Program-made: the position numbers and the translations under genes
Assembly: GCA_029263015.1 (NCBI GenBank)
Contig: JAJCYI010000138.1
Location: forward strand, 1-64,000
Reading direction: 5' to 3'
DNA: 64,000 nucleotides
From: Saprospiraceae bacterium
Lineage (GTDB): Bacteria > Bacteroidota > Bacteroidia > Chitinophagales > Saprospiraceae
The notes under the pieces: generated by a model
Told to the model about the DNA's origin: nothing
Databases searched by the model: none
Seen by the model: the letters and a program-made list of their open reading frames with translations, nothing else
Part shown: piece by piece, positions 62,113-64,000 of the stretch
How the letters are laid out: each line of letters begins with the position of its first letter
How positions within the stretch are numbered: position 1 is the stretch's first letter

Positions 62113-64000
62113 ATGAAAATACCAGTAATTACAACCCTTCTGGCCTTAGTTTTCACCCCTCTTCAATCCCAAAGTTTTCAAAGGATCAATGCACCGGTCG
62201 TCCACGATGGAACAGAAATCCTTAGCCCATGGACCGGTGGAGTCAGTGCTCCGCAATGGTCAAAGGTTGATTTGAACGGTGATGGAAAAATGGACCTCTA
62301 TGAATTTGACAGGGATGGATTTATCCATGTGCCATTTTTGAATGTTGGCGATGCTGGAGAAAGCAAATATGTATATGCTCCCCAATTTGCTCCAAATTTT
62401 CCCATTGTCTGGAACTATGTTCTGTTAAGGGATTATAATAATGACGGGGCGATGGACTTTTTTGGCCACGCCAATAATGAAGGTATTCCTGGCTTCAAAG
62501 TTTTTAATGGTTCCTTTGAAAACAACCAATTGGTGTTTGAGCGGGAAGAATTTCCCCATTGGATATTTGATGTAATTACAATCCCAACTTCGAATGGAGG
62601 GTACACGAACCTGCAAGTGGCCAATGTCAATTACCCCGCTATTGATGATATTGACGGGGATGGGGATTTAGATATTTTGGAACTCGACCTGAATTCAGGC
62701 TTTCGGATAGTCTATTATAAGAACCTTGCCCTGGAACAAGGGTTCACCACCGATACCCTCATTTTTACACGGGAAGATGATTGCTGGTTGAGGTTGTTCA
62801 TTCCAACTTCCACAACCATGTTCAATCTCAGTGGCGACCCAGATACTTGTGCTACCGGGCTTTTTGCCCCAGAAGAAACGGAAAGTGAAAAGAATGGTGG
62901 GCTACATGGAGCCAGTACGCTTTGCACTTTCGATGCCGACAACGACGGTGATATGGAGGTGCTGTACGGCGACCTGAACTTTCCCCAAGTCATGTATGCT
63001 TTCAATAATGGGACGCCAGATCAGGGCTGGGCAACTGAGCAGGATGTAACTTTTCCAAGTTACAATGTACCTATTGACATGCCTGATTTTCCAGCAACTT
63101 TTTACCTTGATTTCGACAATGATGGGTTGCGGGACTTGCTGGTTTCACCAAATGAATTTAACGTTAGCCCCGATCAGGAAGTTTGGTTTTATAAAAACAT
63201 CAATTCAAACGAAACACCACAGTTCAATCTCACCTCAAAATTTGCTATCGTTGACAATATGATAGACTTAGGCACAGGTGCACAACCTGCCTTTTTTGAT
63301 TACAATGCTGATGGGTTAATGGATTTTGTAGTTGGGAGTTTTGAGACAAAACAAACCACGGCTACTTCCAGGGAATCGTCTCTCCACCTTTATGAAAATA
63401 CAGGTACCGCTACTGATCCTAAATTTGAGCTGGTGGACGACGATTGGCTCAATTTCCGTCAATTTTCTTTATTGCCCGATCAGAACAAAAGGTTTGCCTT
63501 TGCACCAACATTTGGGGACATCGACCAAGATGGGGATCAAGATTTATTGGTGGGTGAAGAAAAAGGTTTTTTGTTTTTTATTGAAAATATCGCTGCGCCT
63601 AATAATCCACCAGAATGGGGTCCTGTAATTCCGCAATGGAAAGGAATTGACGTCGGGGTTTATTCTACCCCATGTATTTTCGATATAAATAAAGACGGCC
63701 TTGAGGATTTAATAATTGGTGAAAGAAATGGCAATATCAATTTTTTCCCAAACCAAGGCGACCTGGGTAGTCCCGATTTTCATGATGACCCTGACGAGGC
63801 GCCTAATAATAAAAGGCTTGGATTTATTACTACAATTCAACAGGGCACCACTAATGGCTTTTCATCGCCGTTAATTCTTGATTTTATGGACACGGTTTAT
63901 TTGGTTTCTGGATCAGAATCAGGATTTATTGAAGTTTATGAAGTGGATGAAAATAAACTGGAGGAAGGAGATACGTTTAATTTAGTAACCAAACAATTTG
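62113..64000 (+). CDS. FG-GAP/VCBS-repeat secreted protein (5' part, runs off window)
   Basis: An open frame starts at ATG 62113 and continues to the window end (at least 629 codons). It begins with a signal peptide (MKIPVITTLLALVFTPLQSQ). At least six FG-GAP/VCBS-type segments follow, with DxNxDG or DxDxDG calcium-binding loops: VDLNGDGKMDLYEF, DYNNDGAMDFFG, DIDGDGDLDILEL, FDADNDGDMEVLYG, FDYNADGLMDFVVG, GDIDQDGDQDLLVGEE and DINKDGLEDLIIGE. These fold as beta-propeller blades, as in integrin-like and many Bacteroidota surface proteins. It is likely exported and adhesive or scaffold-like; a T9SS tail would lie beyond the window. A terminator for pyrG separates it from that gene. Confidence 0.88.
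   Translation, partial: MKIPVITTLLALVFTPLQSQSFQRINAPVVHDGTEILSPWTGGVSAPQWSKVDLNGDGKMDLYEFDRDGFIHVPFLNVGDAGESKYVYAPQFAPNFPIVWNYVLLRDYNNDGAMDFFGHANNEGIPGFKVFNGSFENNQLVFEREEFPHWIFDVITIPTSNGGYTNLQVANVNYPAIDDIDGDGDLDILELDLNSGFRIVYYKNLALEQGFTTDTLIFTREDDCWLRLFIPTSTTMFNLSGDPDTCATGLFAPEETESEKNGGLHGASTLCTFDADNDGDMEVLYGDLNFPQVMYAFNNGTPDQGWATEQDVTFPSYNVPIDMPDFPATFYLDFDNDGLRDLLVSPNEFNVSPDQEVWFYKNINSNETPQFNLTSKFAIVDNMIDLGTGAQPAFFDYNADGLMDFVVGSFETKQTTATSRESSLHLYENTGTATDPKFELVDDDWLNFRQFSLLPDQNKRFAFAPTFGDIDQDGDQDLLVGEEKGFLFFIENIAAPNNPPEWGPVIPQWKGIDVGVYSTPCIFDINKDGLEDLIIGERNGNINFFPNQGDLGSPDFHDDPDEAPNNKRLGFITTIQQGTTNGFSSPLILDFMDTVYLVSGSESGFIEVYEVDENKLEEGDTFNLVTKQF

Overview
The window looks like chromosomal DNA of a marine or sludge-type member of the Bacteroidota, most likely a Saprospiraceae-like lineage. 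The reasons are seen in the sequence: several secreted proteins end in type IX secretion (T9SS) sorting domains, a gliding-motility gldC gene is present, Bacteroidota-type -7 promoter boxes (TAnnTTTG) precede several genes, start codons mostly lack Shine-Dalgarno sequences, and there are giant multidomain surface proteins. The exact genus cannot be fixed from the window alone. I saw no tRNA, rRNA, CRISPR array, prophage or transposase gene.

Layout. 1-7.7 kb, minus strand: a TPR membrane protein, pdhA, an unusual TIR-like/TPR/SDR fusion, a 326-bp heptamer tandem repeat, a TlpA-like lipoprotein and a conserved hypothetical. 8-16.9 kb, plus strand: an accessory-looking cluster with a GMC oxidoreductase, a Gfo/Idh/MocA dehydrogenase, an internally duplicated membrane protein, two CDP-alcohol phosphatidyltransferases with degenerate nucleotidyltransferase-like N-termini, a truncated glycosyltransferase-like ORF, a radical SAM/SPASM protein and a flippase-like membrane protein. 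Together these suggest synthesis and handling of an unusual phospholipid or glycolipid head group. 17.4-18.7 kb: rarA. 19.4-25.8 kb: a 2106-residue surface protein with 13 Ig-like units. 26-30.4 kb, minus strand: gldC, an NAD(P)-binding protein, a secreted endonuclease/phosphatase and a cell-wall amidase. 30.9-40.3 kb, minus strand: a roughly 3140-residue mosaic surface protein that shares a C-terminal module of about 265-290 residues with the 2106-residue protein. 40.9-50.5 kb: housekeeping genes (an arginyltransferase homologue, a divergent RpoD-like sigma factor, aspartate kinase, prfB with its programmed frameshift, an FKBP lipoprotein, nrnA, ndk). 50.5-54 kb: two tandemly duplicated T9SS proteins and a T9SS metallopeptidase. 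54.4-62 kb: a lipoprotein amylase, DinB, a deoxynucleoside kinase, gatC, an ABC ATPase, a PduO-type adenosyltransferase and pyrG. 62.1 kb to the end: an FG-GAP/VCBS-repeat protein that runs off the window.

The most notable non-coding content is repeat structure. A miniature inverted-repeat element is present in two copies with 14-20 bp termini and apparent 5-6 bp target duplications. A 277-bp inverted-repeat element overlaps a stop codon. There is a triplicate hairpin-plus-tail repeat. Near-identical terminator-like hairpins are reused at several gene ends. Intergenic spacers show a recurring 7-bp periodicity, often directly before start codons.
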